Shown: positions 10,487 to 20,224, numbered from the stretch's first letter. The stretch: DNA of 64,000 bases from Candidatus Altimarinota bacterium (GCA_028281045.1 JANQKP010000001.1:1-64000), one strand, 5' to 3'. Numbers and translations: made by a program. The notes: generated by a model from the letters alone, not told the origin.

Positions 10487-12844
10487 ATGCCCCAGTATCT
10501 AGAATTCTCTAAAATGTCCGATGAAGAGGTGCAAAGCGCCCTCAAGGAAAATCAGATTGGACTTACCGTAGACGAAGCCAGAAAAATCGAAGATATATTG
10601 GGAAGAGGGCCTACGATAACCGAAGCGGTTATTTGGGGAATTCAAGGATCAGAGCACTGCTCATACAGAAGCTCTCGTCCACATCTTAAAATGCTACCCA
10701 CTGATGCTCCTAATGTGATTTTGGGACCGGTAGAAGATTCTGGAGTGGTTGAAATTGTAAAAGATGGAGATAAACGTTGGGGACTGATCATGTCTCATGA
10801 GAGTCATAATCATCCAAGTCAGATTGTGCCTTACGAAGGAGCAGCTACCGGAATTGGAGGAAATGTACGTGACGTATGTTGTATGGGTGGAAAAGTGATT
10901 GGGGTTTTGGACTCACTTCGCTTTGGACGCACTGAAAACAACGAAGCTCGCGTCATTGCTAATGAAGTGGTACGTGGTATTGCTGGATACGGAAACCCTA
11001 TTGGGGTGCCAAACCTGGGAGGAGATATTCTTTTTGATGAAGCTTTTGATGACAATTGTCTCGTAAACGTTATGACCCTTGGGCTCGTAGCTGAAGACGA
11101 GATCATTCATTCATTTGCTCCAGCAGAAGCGGCAGAAGTAGGCTATGACATTATTATTGTTGGTAAGCCCACAGATAACTCTGGAATGGGAGGGGCTGCC
11201 TTTGCTTCACTTGAACTAGATGAAGACGATAAAGAAGCCAACAAAGGAGCGGTTCAAGAACCAAATCCTTTCCTAAAGAGACATCTACTTGCTTCCACTT
11301 ACGATCTATTTGCTCGCCTTAAGGCTGATGGCAAATTGGATAAAGTTGGATTTAAAGATATGGGAGCCGGAGGAAATACCTGCAGCACCGTAGAGCAAGT
11401 GGTAGACCAAGGCTTTGGAGCTGAAATACAACTAGAAAAAATTCATACGGCTATGGATGGCCTTCATCCAAGTGTGATTGCAGCCAGTGAAACCCAAGAG
11501 CGTTTTGCATGGACGTGTCACCCCGATTTAACGCAGATGATTTTAGATCACTACAATGTGAAATGGGAGCTTGGATCTGTGGCTGAAAAAGCCGCTGCCT
11601 CACTGGTTGGAAAAGTAACTCCAGGAGGTCAGTTTGTAATGACTTACAACGGAGAAAAAGAAATCGACGCGAGAGCTGAAGATATTTGTGAAGGGCTACG
11701 TTATGACAGAGAAATTAAACCGAAAGAGATCAAGGTTTCAGAACCTGAAATCGATGAAGCCAGCCTAGACCTGAACAAAATTTTTGTTCAAGTACTTGGG
11801 TCTGAAAACATTGCGTGTAGAGCGCATGTTTACAACAAGTACGATAAAAACGTACAAGGAAATACGATTATCGAAGCCGGTGAAGCTGACGCTGGGGTGA
11901 TTGCCCCACTACTAGATAATCCAGAAGTTTCTGAGGAAGCTCAGAAAACAGGGGTAGCGGTTTCAGTCGATGGAAATTCTCGTTATTCTAAGATTTCACC
12001 TTACTGGCAAGCGGCGAATGCAACCGTAGAAGCCATGCGTAATGTGGCGGCCGTTGGAGCTACGCCTATTGCAGCCACAGACTGTTTAAACTACAACAAC
12101 CCAGAAAAACCAGAACTGATGTGGGAATTTGTAGAAGGCGTGCGTGGAATTAGCGATGCCCTTAAAGGAATTGAGCTAAAAGACTATCCAGGACATGCTA
12201 CGCCAGTGATCTCTGGAAATGTAAGCCTGTATAACAGCGTAGACGCTACGGCAGACCTTGGAGTGGCTGGAGTGATTAAAGATTACAACAAAGCCGTAAC
12301 CATTCGCTTAAAAGAAGCAGGAAATAGCTTGTATCTCATTGGAAAACGCAAAAATGAACTAGGAGGCTCAGAGTTTTACCTGATGCAAGGGCACGTGGGA
12401 GCCAATGTGCCACAGCCAGACTTTAAAGAAGCCCAAAATGAAATCTACGGAGTGATTGATGCTATAGACCAAGAAACTGTAGTGGCTTGTCATGATATCT
12501 CCGAAGGAGGACTGGCCGTGAGCCTCGCTGAAATGACCATGCCTCATCCAAGAATTGGAGGAGGAAAACTGGCCTTTGAGGTAGACATTACAAACACAGG
12601 AGATCTAGAGACGTACCAGAAACTCTACTCTGAAACTGGTGGCTTTGTATGTGAAGTGAAGGCTGGCCAAGAAGAAGCGTTTGAAAATATTTTCAAAGGT
12701 TATGGCACTACGCCAATTAAACTAGGAACTGTAACAGAAAATAGCTCTATCTCTATTAAAGACAATGGAGAAGAGGTGATTTCAGCAACGCTGAAAGACA
12801 TGCAAGAGGCTTGGCTTTCTAGCCTAGCTCAGAAATTAAAATAG
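10487..12844 (+). CDS. purL: Phosphoribosylformylglycinamidine synthase II
   Basis: ATP-dependent FGAM synthase subunit of purine biosynthesis, 785 residues, the small-PurL size that needs PurQ and PurS. Motifs: GSEHCSYRSSRPHL, MSHESHNHPSQIVPYEGAAT, GGNVRDVCCMGG and a second half with GNVSLYN and HDISEGGLAVSLAEM. The partner glutaminase is encoded far away, at 36050-37345, where it carries a PurS-like extension. No other de novo purine genes are in the window. The SLH gene starts 4 bp after its stop. Confidence 0.96.
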   Translation: MPQYLEFSKMSDEEVQSALKENQIGLTVDEARKIEDILGRGPTITEAVIWGIQGSEHCSYRSSRPHLKMLPTDAPNVILGPVEDSGVVEIVKDGDKRWGLIMSHESHNHPSQIVPYEGAATGIGGNVRDVCCMGGKVIGVLDSLRFGRTENNEARVIANEVVRGIAGYGNPIGVPNLGGDILFDEAFDDNCLVNVMTLGLVAEDEIIHSFAPAEAAEVGYDIIIVGKPTDNSGMGGAAFASLELDEDDKEANKGAVQEPNPFLKRHLLASTYDLFARLKADGKLDKVGFKDMGAGGNTCSTVEQVVDQGFGAEIQLEKIHTAMDGLHPSVIAASETQERFAWTCHPDLTQMILDHYNVKWELGSVAEKAAASLVGKVTPGGQFVMTYNGEKEIDARAEDICEGLRYDREIKPKEIKVSEPEIDEASLDLNKIFVQVLGSENIACRAHVYNKYDKNVQGNTIIEAGEADAGVIAPLLDNPEVSEEAQKTGVAVSVDGNSRYSKISPYWQAANATVEAMRNVAAVGATPIAATDCLNYNNPEKPELMWEFVEGVRGISDALKGIELKDYPGHATPVISGNVSLYNSVDATADLGVAGVIKDYNKAVTIRLKEAGNSLYLIGKRKNELGGSEFYLMQGHVGANVPQPDFKEAQNEIYGVIDAIDQETVVACHDISEGGLAVSLAEMTMPHPRIGGGKLAFEVDITNTGDLETYQKLYSETGGFVCEVKAGQEEAFENIFKGYGTTPIKLGTVTENSSISIKDNGEEVISATLKDMQEAWLSSLAQKLK

Positions 12845-12848
12845 ATTT

Positions 12849-14456
12849 ATGAACAAAAAATTTGTTCAAATAATCGGATTGCTTGTTGGAGTAACCGCCG
12901 CAGGCGCAAATGCCCTGGCACTTAAAACAGCCGAGGAGGTGACTTATAATCCTCCAGTTTTTGTAGAGAGTTTTAATTTAACGGCAGATAAGGGGGAAGA
13001 TGCCATCACTTTAAATTTCAACCCTTACGTTCCCACCCCCTTTGATGGCTATAAAATCGTGCGCTCTCAAAACGTAGAAGATCCTTTCTTTCCAGAGAAC
13101 GGACCTCATTTTCAGCTAGATGATATTAATGCTACTACCTACGTGGATGATGAGGCGCCAAAGGAAATCCTTCATTACAAGGTTTGTGCTATTTCAGATT
13201 TAGACCGTTATTGTAGTAATGCGGTAACGGTAGATAATACTCCGGAGGCCAATGCTATTACGATTAAAGGGCGCCATGGGGCAGGAAAAAACAAGCTAGA
13301 ATGGAGACTACTAGGGCACGACGATGAAGACCTGGTGGTGATTCGTAGCACAGAAAGAAAAGAGCCGGATTATCCACTGGAAACCGAAGAGGTAGAATTT
13401 GATATTCCCCGTGGTGAAGAATATTTTGAAGACAAAGACATTCGTGCAGGAAGGAAATATTTCTACCGCATGTGTAAACGGCGCAATTTAGATTTTTGTG
13501 ATCCTATTAGTAACAACATCGAAATCTTTTCTTATTTAGTAGGGGGAGATGATGACGATGACGACGATGAAGAACCGGTTACCCTAGATGATCTAGATAT
13601 TTGGCTGGGAGGTCATTTAAGCCATAATCACTTAAGACTTTATTGGAGATATTCCGGGGGAGAGGCGCCTTTTGGATTTAAGGTGAATAAAAGTGCTGTA
13701 CGCAATAAACCCTCTTATCCACCAAGTCATGGGGACACCTCTCGTACGGTAAGCGATGTAGACAGAGGAACCTTGAAAGACTATGAGCTAGAAGGGGGAA
13801 CGGTGTATTACTACAACGTGTGCCAATACGATGGAGAATCGAATTGTCATAGCTATAGCAATACCTATGCCATTCGAGTTCCAGGTTACTTTGGTTCAGA
13901 CCGGGGGGGTAGAGACTCTCGACGCGACAGATTCACCGACACCGAAGATCATCGCTTCGAAGAGTCGGTAGAATACCTGCTAGATGAAAGCATGGTGGAA
14001 GGATATGAAGATGGCTCTTATAAACCAGATCAGGAAATCAACCGGGTGGAGTTCTTAAAAATCTTAGTAGAGTCTAAATACCCAAACTCCCTAGATGACA
14101 TAGAACCAAATTGTTTCGAAGATGTTGCAGATGAGTGGTTCTATCCTTATGTTTGCTTTTCTAAGGAAGAATCTATTATTCAAGGTTATCCAGACGGCAC
14201 CTTTAAGCCAGCAGACCCTATTAACTTTGTAGAAGCGTCCAAAATTCTTGCAGAATTTTATGGACTTGAAAACGCGAATGGTTCAGAATGGTACTCTGGA
14301 TACGTTAGATCTTTAGAAGATCGCAAATATATTCCAGAAACCATTGAAGAGCTAGACGATGACATCTCTCGTGGAGAGATGGCTGAGATGGTCTGGAGGA
14401 TCCTAGAAGAAAGAGAAGATCAGCCCTATAAAGAAATACTAGAAGAAAATCACTAA
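12849..14456 (+). CDS. SLH-domain cell-surface protein with fibronectin-like repeats
   Basis: 535 residues. A signal peptide (KKFVQIIGLLVGVTAAGANA) leads into two or three beta-rich repeats with paired cysteines that resemble fibronectin type III modules; an Asp run (GGDDDDDDDEE, near residue 234) separates them. Three S-layer-homology units fill residues 375-535, with signatures MVEGYEDGSYKPDQEINRVE, IIQGYPDGTFKPADPINFVE and ISRGEMAEMVWRIL. SLH domains bind pyruvylated wall polymers, so this should be a surface protein. Coupled to holA by TAATG, an odd pairing. Confidence 0.88.
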   Translation: MNKKFVQIIGLLVGVTAAGANALALKTAEEVTYNPPVFVESFNLTADKGEDAITLNFNPYVPTPFDGYKIVRSQNVEDPFFPENGPHFQLDDINATTYVDDEAPKEILHYKVCAISDLDRYCSNAVTVDNTPEANAITIKGRHGAGKNKLEWRLLGHDDEDLVVIRSTERKEPDYPLETEEVEFDIPRGEEYFEDKDIRAGRKYFYRMCKRRNLDFCDPISNNIEIFSYLVGGDDDDDDDEEPVTLDDLDIWLGGHLSHNHLRLYWRYSGGEAPFGFKVNKSAVRNKPSYPPSHGDTSRTVSDVDRGTLKDYELEGGTVYYYNVCQYDGESNCHSYSNTYAIRVPGYFGSDRGGRDSRRDRFTDTEDHRFEESVEYLLDESMVEGYEDGSYKPDQEINRVEFLKILVESKYPNSLDDIEPNCFEDVADEWFYPYVCFSKEESIIQGYPDGTFKPADPINFVEASKILAEFYGLENANGSEWYSGYVRSLEDRKYIPETIEELDDDISRGEMAEMVWRILEEREDQPYKEILEENH

Positions 14457-15472
14457 TGAGTAATTTATTTCTATTCACCGGCGAAGAAACCTACCTGCTT
14501 TATGAGCAAGTGAGAAGTTGGAAAGCGGCTTTTAAAGAAAAGCATGGAGACATGAACCTTATTGATCTCGATGCCGATGAAGTGGGGATAGGTCAAATCA
14601 TCACCGATATGACCGCCGCTCCTTTTCTTGCAGATAAGCGCATTATTTTTGTACATGGCTTACCTCAGGCCCCTAAGACCAGAAATAAGGACAAGGTCAC
14701 TAAAAAAGATGAAGCTCAAGATGAGCAACTAGAAAAACTGGCAGAAGCTCTAGAGGATATTCCAGAAACCAGTGTGGTGGTGTTTGTGCAAGCAAAACCA
14801 GATAAAAGAAAAGGATTCTATAAAAAACTAGTGAAGCTGGCCGAAGTAAAAGAATTTAATACGCTAGAAGGCCCAGCGCTTATGCAGTGGATTTCTAAAG
14901 AAGCCGCTAGGCAAGGAGCTACTATAGCTTCTAGTGAAGCGAATTACCTCGTATCGCTCACGGGTCCAGACTTGTGGAGATTAAGCCAGGAAATCACCAA
15001 GCTAGGGCACTACAAAGGAAATGAAGCCATTACAAGGGCAGATATAGACAAGCTTGTGGTTCCAACCATGGAAGCCAATATTTTCCATCTTACGGACGCT
15101 CTAGGAGCTAAGAATCATCAAAAGGCCATTCGTAATCTGCATACTAGTATTGGAGCAGGGGAAGATCTTTACCAAGTTTTCTACATGGTGGCACGCCAAT
15201 TTAGATTGTTTTTACAAGTAGGCTCTTTTGCAGAAACGAATCCAGGAGCAAACCCTACGGTGATTGCCTCAGCGCTTAAGCTGCACCCTTTCGTGGCTAA
15301 AAATACCTATGCACAGGTAAAGAACTTTAAGATTCATGAGCTTAAAAAAGCTCATGGGCAGTTATTAGAATTAGATCATAAGCTTAAGACCAGTCGCATT
15401 CGTACTACGAAAGACGACCAGGAAGAATTAGCGCTAGCTATAGAACAATTTATATTGGAATTTTGCGCCTAG
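14456..15472 (+). CDS. holA: DNA polymerase III delta subunit
   Basis: Clamp-loader delta subunit that opens the sliding clamp; 338 residues. LFLFTGEETYLLYEQVRSW matches the N-terminal motif; NIFHLTDALGAKNHQKAIR and FYMVARQFRLFLQV match the C-terminal HolA collar. Sequence conservation in the family is low but order and length fit. Its stop overlaps the convergent DedA-UppP gene in a shared CTAG. Confidence 0.9.
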   Translation: MSNLFLFTGEETYLLYEQVRSWKAAFKEKHGDMNLIDLDADEVGIGQIITDMTAAPFLADKRIIFVHGLPQAPKTRNKDKVTKKDEAQDEQLEKLAEALEDIPETSVVVFVQAKPDKRKGFYKKLVKLAEVKEFNTLEGPALMQWISKEAARQGATIASSEANYLVSLTGPDLWRLSQEITKLGHYKGNEAITRADIDKLVVPTMEANIFHLTDALGAKNHQKAIRNLHTSIGAGEDLYQVFYMVARQFRLFLQVGSFAETNPGANPTVIASALKLHPFVAKNTYAQVKNFKIHELKKAHGQLLELDHKLKTSRIRTTKDDQEELALAIEQFILEFCA

Positions 15473-16743
15473 AACAGGAGTAGGATAAGCCCCCCAACAA
15501 CCATAAGATACACTGCAAAAGGTCTTAGGGTATTTTTACGTAGATATTTGAGAAGCCAAGAGATAGAAGCAAGGCTCACTAGGAATGAGGTGGTAGCTCC
15601 TATTAAAGTAAACTTAAGGTCTGGCATTGAAGCCCCATTGTTTAAGCTTAGAATGGCATAAACATTAGCGGCAAGAATAGCAATACCTCCTAGCATGAAA
15701 GAAAAGCGCGCCGCTGTTTCACGTTTAATACCTAGAAGCAGACCCGTAGAAATAGTGGTTCCTGCACGAGAAACCCCAGGAATAATCGCTAGTGCCTGGG
15801 CGGCTCCAATGGTTAGTGCTTGTTTTAGATTTACATGTTCACCGCTAGCTTTGGCCCCTTTCCATTCAGCATAAAGGAAGTAGAAAGAAATAGCCGTAAA
15901 GGCTGTGGCCACATATTTAAGTTGTCTGAACTCATCTCCAATAGCGCTTGCAAACATAAGGCCGGCAATAATCACAGGTACGGTTCCCCAGAACAACGTA
16001 GAAAGCAGAGAATTACGAGATAGGCTGCGTTTTACGATGCACTGGATACATTGGTGGAATAGATCTACCCAGTCCTTCCAGAAGTAAATCACGATAGCCA
16101 GAAGAGATCCTCCATGCAGGAAGATATCGAAGAGCTCTAGTTCTGCCTGAGACACTGGAAGCACCAAGAAGTGCTCCATAACCGCCAGATGCCCAGAGCT
16201 GCTAATAGGTAGAAACTCTGAAACACCCTGAAGGGCGCCTAAGATAATGGCACTGGCCTCAGTACTGGCGTAGAACTTGGTCTTTGTGATCCAAAGGGTT
16301 GCTGTAGCCGTAATGAGATAGCGAGGAATACGAGCGAGTAGTACAGCAATGGTGAACTTTTTTACATCCATGCGGAGCATTCCCGCAAGCCATGTAAAAA
16401 TCTTGAAGGGGATAGGGGTAAGTGCAGCAACCACCACAGCCCATACTCCGTATTTTTCCATTAGCTTTTCACCTTTGGCGACTGTTTTTTTGCTGAATAA
16501 GAAATGAATCACAGGAAGCCCAAGGTATTTCCCCAAATAGTAACCTACAATAGAACCCACAAAGGCAGCCACTAGGGTTTGCCAAAGAATGGTATTAAAC
16601 TCCAGGCCTGCTGCGGTTCCCATAGCAATGAAAATGTCTGCTGGAAGAGGTTGAATGAACTGCTCTGTAAGGGTTAACCAGAAAATACCTGCGTATCCGT
16701 AGGTTTCCACAATAGAGCGCCCAAATTCTAAGAAGCCATTCAT
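15469..16743 (-). CDS. uppP: DedA/VTT-family transporter fused to undecaprenyl-diphosphate phosphatase
   Basis: One 424-residue polytopic membrane protein. Residues 1-155 are a DedA/VTT domain close to the YqaA type (TEQFIQPLPADIF, GSIVGYYLGKYLG, TPIPFKIFTWLAGMLRM, ARIPRY). Residues 162-424 are complete UppP/BacA, with ILGALQGVSEFLPISSSGHL and PGVSRAGTTISTGLLLG. UppP dephosphorylates undecaprenyl diphosphate on the outer face; some DedA proteins return undecaprenyl phosphate inward. The fusion joins the two steps of carrier recycling, which is inference. No in-frame stop separates the domains. It lies 10 bp after the CorC-like gene. Confidence 0.92.
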   Translation of the reverse strand: MNGFLEFGRSIVETYGYAGIFWLTLTEQFIQPLPADIFIAMGTAAGLEFNTILWQTLVAAFVGSIVGYYLGKYLGLPVIHFLFSKKTVAKGEKLMEKYGVWAVVVAALTPIPFKIFTWLAGMLRMDVKKFTIAVLLARIPRYLITATATLWITKTKFYASTEASAIILGALQGVSEFLPISSSGHLAVMEHFLVLPVSQAELELFDIFLHGGSLLAIVIYFWKDWVDLFHQCIQCIVKRSLSRNSLLSTLFWGTVPVIIAGLMFASAIGDEFRQLKYVATAFTAISFYFLYAEWKGAKASGEHVNLKQALTIGAAQALAIIPGVSRAGTTISTGLLLGIKRETAARFSFMLGGIAILAANVYAILSLNNGASMPDLKFTLIGATTSFLVSLASISWLLKYLRKNTLRPFAVYLMVVGGLILLLF

Positions 16744-16753
16744 AGGTTATTTT

Positions 16754-18013
16754 TTATTTATCGTCCTCTTCTCCGTTTTTCAGCTTGGTAATCACCACTT
16801 GTTCAATACGCTTTTTACTCATTTCTTTCACTTGGATGATTACATTTTCATATTCAATTTTTTCACCTAGTTTAGGGAAGCGTTCTAGCTCCTCTAGGAT
16901 TAGAAGGGCGATGGTTTGATGTTCTGGGTAATCTAAGTCTACCCCAAGAGTATTATTGATATCTTCAATGGTAGTGTCGGCAGAAACTTCCCAGACGTTT
17001 TTCTCAATTTTATGAATGGTTTTTACTTCTTTATCGTGCTCATCAATAATGTCTCCTACGATTTCTTCAAGAATATCCTCCATGGTCACAAGCCCCGCAG
17101 TGTGCCCATGTTCATCTACTACAACGGCCATATGCTTACGCTTTTTCTGGAACTCATTGAATAGATGAGAAATAGACTTGGTTTTAGGAATAACCACAGG
17201 ATGTGTAAAAGGAATATCTTTCAGGCTAGCCGCTCCTTTTTTATCGTGAAGCACTTTTACAATGTCATGTACGTTTAGGACTCCAATCACGTGATTGATA
17301 TCACCTTCAAAAATTGGAATACGAGAATGACCTTTTTCAATGAAGAAATGTACCGCGTCATGAATCTCAGTTTCTACATCAATTGCTTGAATGTCTTTGA
17401 GCATAGTCATGATCTCTTCAGCGGTGGTGTCATTGAATTCAAGTACATTTTCAATGAATTCTTGTTCTTGTTCTTCAAGCACTCCTTCTTCAGCTCCAAT
17501 ATCGACCATGGCCAGAAGCTCCTCTTCAGAAACAGAGTGAATAGGGCTAGTAGCCTTAAATAATTTAGTGATTCCTTTAATGAATAGTTCTAGAAGCCAA
17601 ATGATTGGCGAAAGAACATATGAAAGCCATAGTAGTGGGTGAGCTAAAAGTCTAGAAAAGCCTACAGCGTATTTTTGCGCAAAGGTTTTTGGTGTGATTT
17701 CACCAAAAATAAGAATAATCACAGTAAGTCCCCCTGTTACAATTCCAATGGCATTGCTGTCAAAAACACGGGTGGCCCAAAGGGTAGCAATTACCGTCGC
17801 TAAAATATTCACCAGGTTATTACCGATAAGGATGGTAATTAAGGTGTTCTGCGAGCGTTCTTTTAGTTTTACGATCGCTTTGTTTCCAAATTTATTACTT
17901 TCTTCTAGGGTTCTTACCTTTGCTGGAGAAAGACTTGTTAAGGCTATCTCAGCTCCTGAGAAGGCTCCAGATAATATAATTAGCAGTATAAGGAGCGCTA
18001 AATCACTATTCAC
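16754..18013 (-). CDS. CorC/HlyC-type membrane protein with DUF21 and CBS domains
   Basis: 419 residues: a DUF21/CNNM transmembrane domain (residues 1-190, beginning LILLIILSGAFSGAEIALTS), two CBS domains (about 200-330, with MLKDIQAIDVETEIHDA and VVVDEHGHTAGLVTMEDILE) and a CorC_HlyC C-terminal domain (345-415). Family members are linked to magnesium/cobalt export or resistance. The start is GTG at 18013. First gene of a two-gene operon with the DedA-UppP fusion. Confidence 0.9.
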   Translation of the reverse strand: MNSDLALLILLIILSGAFSGAEIALTSLSPAKVRTLEESNKFGNKAIVKLKERSQNTLITILIGNNLVNILATVIATLWATRVFDSNAIGIVTGGLTVIILIFGEITPKTFAQKYAVGFSRLLAHPLLWLSYVLSPIIWLLELFIKGITKLFKATSPIHSVSEEELLAMVDIGAEEGVLEEQEQEFIENVLEFNDTTAEEIMTMLKDIQAIDVETEIHDAVHFFIEKGHSRIPIFEGDINHVIGVLNVHDIVKVLHDKKGAASLKDIPFTHPVVIPKTKSISHLFNEFQKKRKHMAVVVDEHGHTAGLVTMEDILEEIVGDIIDEHDKEVKTIHKIEKNVWEVSADTTIEDINNTLGVDLDYPEHQTIALLILEELERFPKLGEKIEYENVIIQVKEMSKKRIEQVVITKLKNGEEDDK

Positions 18014-18076
18014 GGTAGTTTTAATTTTTTAAGTATGTATCTACTTTATCAAATTGGTGGGCATACGCAAGTTAAG

Positions 18077-18106
18077 TTTCACTAAGCCAAAACGGTTTGT
18101 TATAAT
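18077..18106 (+). promoter_or_regulatory. argS promoter
   Basis: TTTCAC (18077-18082), 18-bp spacer, TATAAT (18101-18106). It lies inside the longest open frame and so argues for the ATG at 18126. Confidence 0.6.
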
Positions 18107-18125
18107 CGCTTTGCTACCTAAAAAT

Positions 18126-19829
18126 ATGAATTTAAATCTTATTAAATCATTGGTGCATGAAGCCGCTACAAAAGCAGGCTTCGATGCAGCCCTTGAAAAA
18201 GTGCATGTAGAAAAAACCAAGAATCTAGAACATGGTCATTTTGCCAGCAATATTGCGATGATTCTGGCAAAATCTGCGGGTAAAAATCCAAGAGAGGTGG
18301 CTGAAGCGATCATTTCTAATTTAGAAAATGAAAACCTTGAGAAAGTTGAAATTGCAGGGCCTGGGTTTATCAATCTATTTATGTCACCTGCATTTTTTCA
18401 ACAAGAGTTTAAAGCCCTTGTTGAAAATACAGACGATTACTTAAAAGATGTGCTTGGATTTACGCCAGAGGCAAAAACCATGGCTATAGATACATCTCAT
18501 CCTAATATTGCGAAGCCAATGGGGGTGCATCATCTGCTTTCTACTATTATTGGAGCTTCTATTGTAAATATTTACAAAAAAGCGGGTTGGAAAGTGGTGA
18601 ACGATAATTACCTGGGGGACTATGGAACCCAATTTGGAAAACTGATTCATGCGATTAAAACCTGGGGAGACCAAGCCAAGATTGAGGCAAATCCTATTGA
18701 CGAGCTTCAAGCGCTTTACGTGAAATTCCACGAAGAAGTAGAAAATGATGACGCCTTAGAAGACAAAGGGCGTGCTGAGTTTAAAAAACTTGAAGAAGGG
18801 GACGCAGAAAACCGCGAGCTTTGGCAAAAGATCAAAGAGTGGAGCATGATGGAATTCAATGAAATGTATGACCGCCTTGGAGTTAAATTCGATTACATCA
18901 ACGGAGAAAGTACCTACGAAGATAAAATGGAGCCTATTTTAGAGGCAGGGCGAAAATCTGGAGTCATTGAAGATGGAGAAGGTGGGGCTTGGATCATCAA
19001 AGCAGAAGATCCAGATGCGGTACCTATTATGGTGCGCAAATCAGATGGAGCTACGCTTTATATGACTAGAGACCTAGCCCGCGTAAAATACTGGGACAAC
19101 GAATGGAATCCAGACATCATGGTGAATGTGGTAGATGTAGCCCAATCGCTTTACTTTAAGCAGCTTGAAGAAGCGCGTCAAAAGTTAGGATTAACAGATG
19201 CTCCTACAATTCACGTAGACTTTGGGCGCATGCAGTTTCCAGACGGTGCTATGAGCACCCGTAAAGGAAACATCATCAAGCTCATTGATGTGCTCGATGA
19301 AGCCGAAGAAAGAGCGCTAAAACTTGTGCAAGAAAAAGGCGCAGAGCTTTCTGAAGAAGAGCAAAAAGATTTAGCGAGTGTGATGGGGATTGGGGCTATT
19401 AAATACAATATACTCAGCCAAAATAGAGTAAATAACATCACTTTTGATTGGGATAAAATGCTGGCCTTTGAAGGTAATAGTGCGCCGTATCTGATGTATA
19501 CCTACACCAGAACAAAATCAGTACTTGAAAAAGCAGATAGCCTAGGCGGAGATTTAAATCCAAAAGAACCACAAGAGCTAGCTCTTGCGCTTCAGCTTTT
19601 AATGCTTCCTGACGCACTTCAAAGAGCAGAAGAAGAATTTAAGCCGAATCACATTGCCAATTACCTTTATGAGCTCACGCAGCTATACAACACCATGTAT
19701 AACGCTCTGCCTATACTTAAAGCAGAAGATGAAGCTCGTATGACCAGACTTGCCCTTACAAATGCGACAGGACTTGTTCTTAAGGAGGGGCTAGCCCTAC
19801 TTGGAATTGAAGTGCCTAAAAAAATGTAA
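18126..19829 (+). CDS. argS: Arginyl-tRNA synthetase
   Basis: Class I aminoacyl-tRNA synthetase, 567 residues from the ATG at 18126; the upstream in-frame extension contains the promoter. Domain order is normal: N-terminal Add-1 domain, catalytic Rossmann core, KMSKS-like motif (GAMSTRKGN) and the helical DALR anticodon domain (YTRTKSVLEKA). The HIGH region reads SHPNIAKPMGVHHLLSTIIG, so the usual H-x-G-H is G-V-H-H. The DNA is unambiguous and the surroundings intact, so this looks like lineage divergence, not damage. Confidence 0.95.
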   Translation: MNLNLIKSLVHEAATKAGFDAALEKVHVEKTKNLEHGHFASNIAMILAKSAGKNPREVAEAIISNLENENLEKVEIAGPGFINLFMSPAFFQQEFKALVENTDDYLKDVLGFTPEAKTMAIDTSHPNIAKPMGVHHLLSTIIGASIVNIYKKAGWKVVNDNYLGDYGTQFGKLIHAIKTWGDQAKIEANPIDELQALYVKFHEEVENDDALEDKGRAEFKKLEEGDAENRELWQKIKEWSMMEFNEMYDRLGVKFDYINGESTYEDKMEPILEAGRKSGVIEDGEGGAWIIKAEDPDAVPIMVRKSDGATLYMTRDLARVKYWDNEWNPDIMVNVVDVAQSLYFKQLEEARQKLGLTDAPTIHVDFGRMQFPDGAMSTRKGNIIKLIDVLDEAEERALKLVQEKGAELSEEEQKDLASVMGIGAIKYNILSQNRVNNITFDWDKMLAFEGNSAPYLMYTYTRTKSVLEKADSLGGDLNPKEPQELALALQLLMLPDALQRAEEEFKPNHIANYLYELTQLYNTMYNALPILKAEDEARMTRLALTNATGLVLKEGLALLGIEVPKKM

Positions 19830-19886
19830 AAAACTTCTTGAAAGCTTTGAAATTCTCCTATAGAATTTCTGAGCACTAACTGCCGT

Positions 19887-19961
19887 GGCTCGGTAGCTCA
19901 GTGGTAGAGCGAGGGACTGAAGATCCCTGCGTCGGGAGTTCGATTCTCTCTCGAGCCACCA
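19887..19961 (+). tRNA. tRNA-Phe (GAA)
   Basis: Complete cloverleaf: acceptor GGCTCGG/TCGAGCC with a terminal G-U pair, D stem GCTC/GAGC, anticodon loop CTGAAGA with GAA at 19919-19921, T arm GGGAG-TTCGATT-CTCTC, encoded CCA. 75 nt. Confidence 0.97.
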
Positions 19962-19964
19962 TTT

Positions 19965-19984
19965 AAACCCCTTAAGGGGTTTTT
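19965..19984 (+). terminator. Terminator after tRNA-Phe
   Basis: Perfect palindrome AAACCCCTTAAGGGGTTT followed by T residues, immediately behind the tRNA. Confidence 0.8.
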
Positions 19985-20046
19985 GCTTATTTGACTATTT
20001 CTAAATAAGAGTTTAGAATCTAGGTCTAAAGTTAACCCTCCAAAAC

Positions 20047-20223
20047 ATGGGATTTGAAATGGAAAGCGAAGCTTGGCGCCGTGAGGCTGAGCAGAAGGCT
20101 CAAAAAGCTCAAAAGCGCCCAGGATCAAAAGAGGTTAAAGTACCTCACAGAGGACCTGCAAAAACCGTAAGCGACACCCGTCAGCTATCGGAGAAGGTGC
20201 TTAGATTCCGTATGGAAAAGTAG
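20047..20223 (+). CDS. Small basic hypothetical protein (58 aa)
   Basis: ATG at 20047, TAG at 20221-20223. The peptide begins MGFEMESEAWRREAEQKAQK and is rich in Lys, Arg, Glu and Ala with a central Pro/Gly turn; the C-terminus RQLSEKVLRFRMEK looks helical. It fills the otherwise empty space between tRNA-Phe and convergent folA, ending 1 bp from the folA stop. No family recognised. Composition is protein-like, but translation is unproven. Confidence 0.5.
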   Translation: MGFEMESEAWRREAEQKAQKAQKRPGSKEVKVPHRGPAKTVSDTRQLSEKVLRFRMEK

Positions 20224-20224
20224 G

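Noticed and set aside
12851-12867. Inverted repeat GAACAAAAAATTTGTTC
   Set aside because: It encodes the start of the signal peptide (NKKFVQ); similar words near 931 and 34378 are explained by A/T-rich coding or a separate hairpin.
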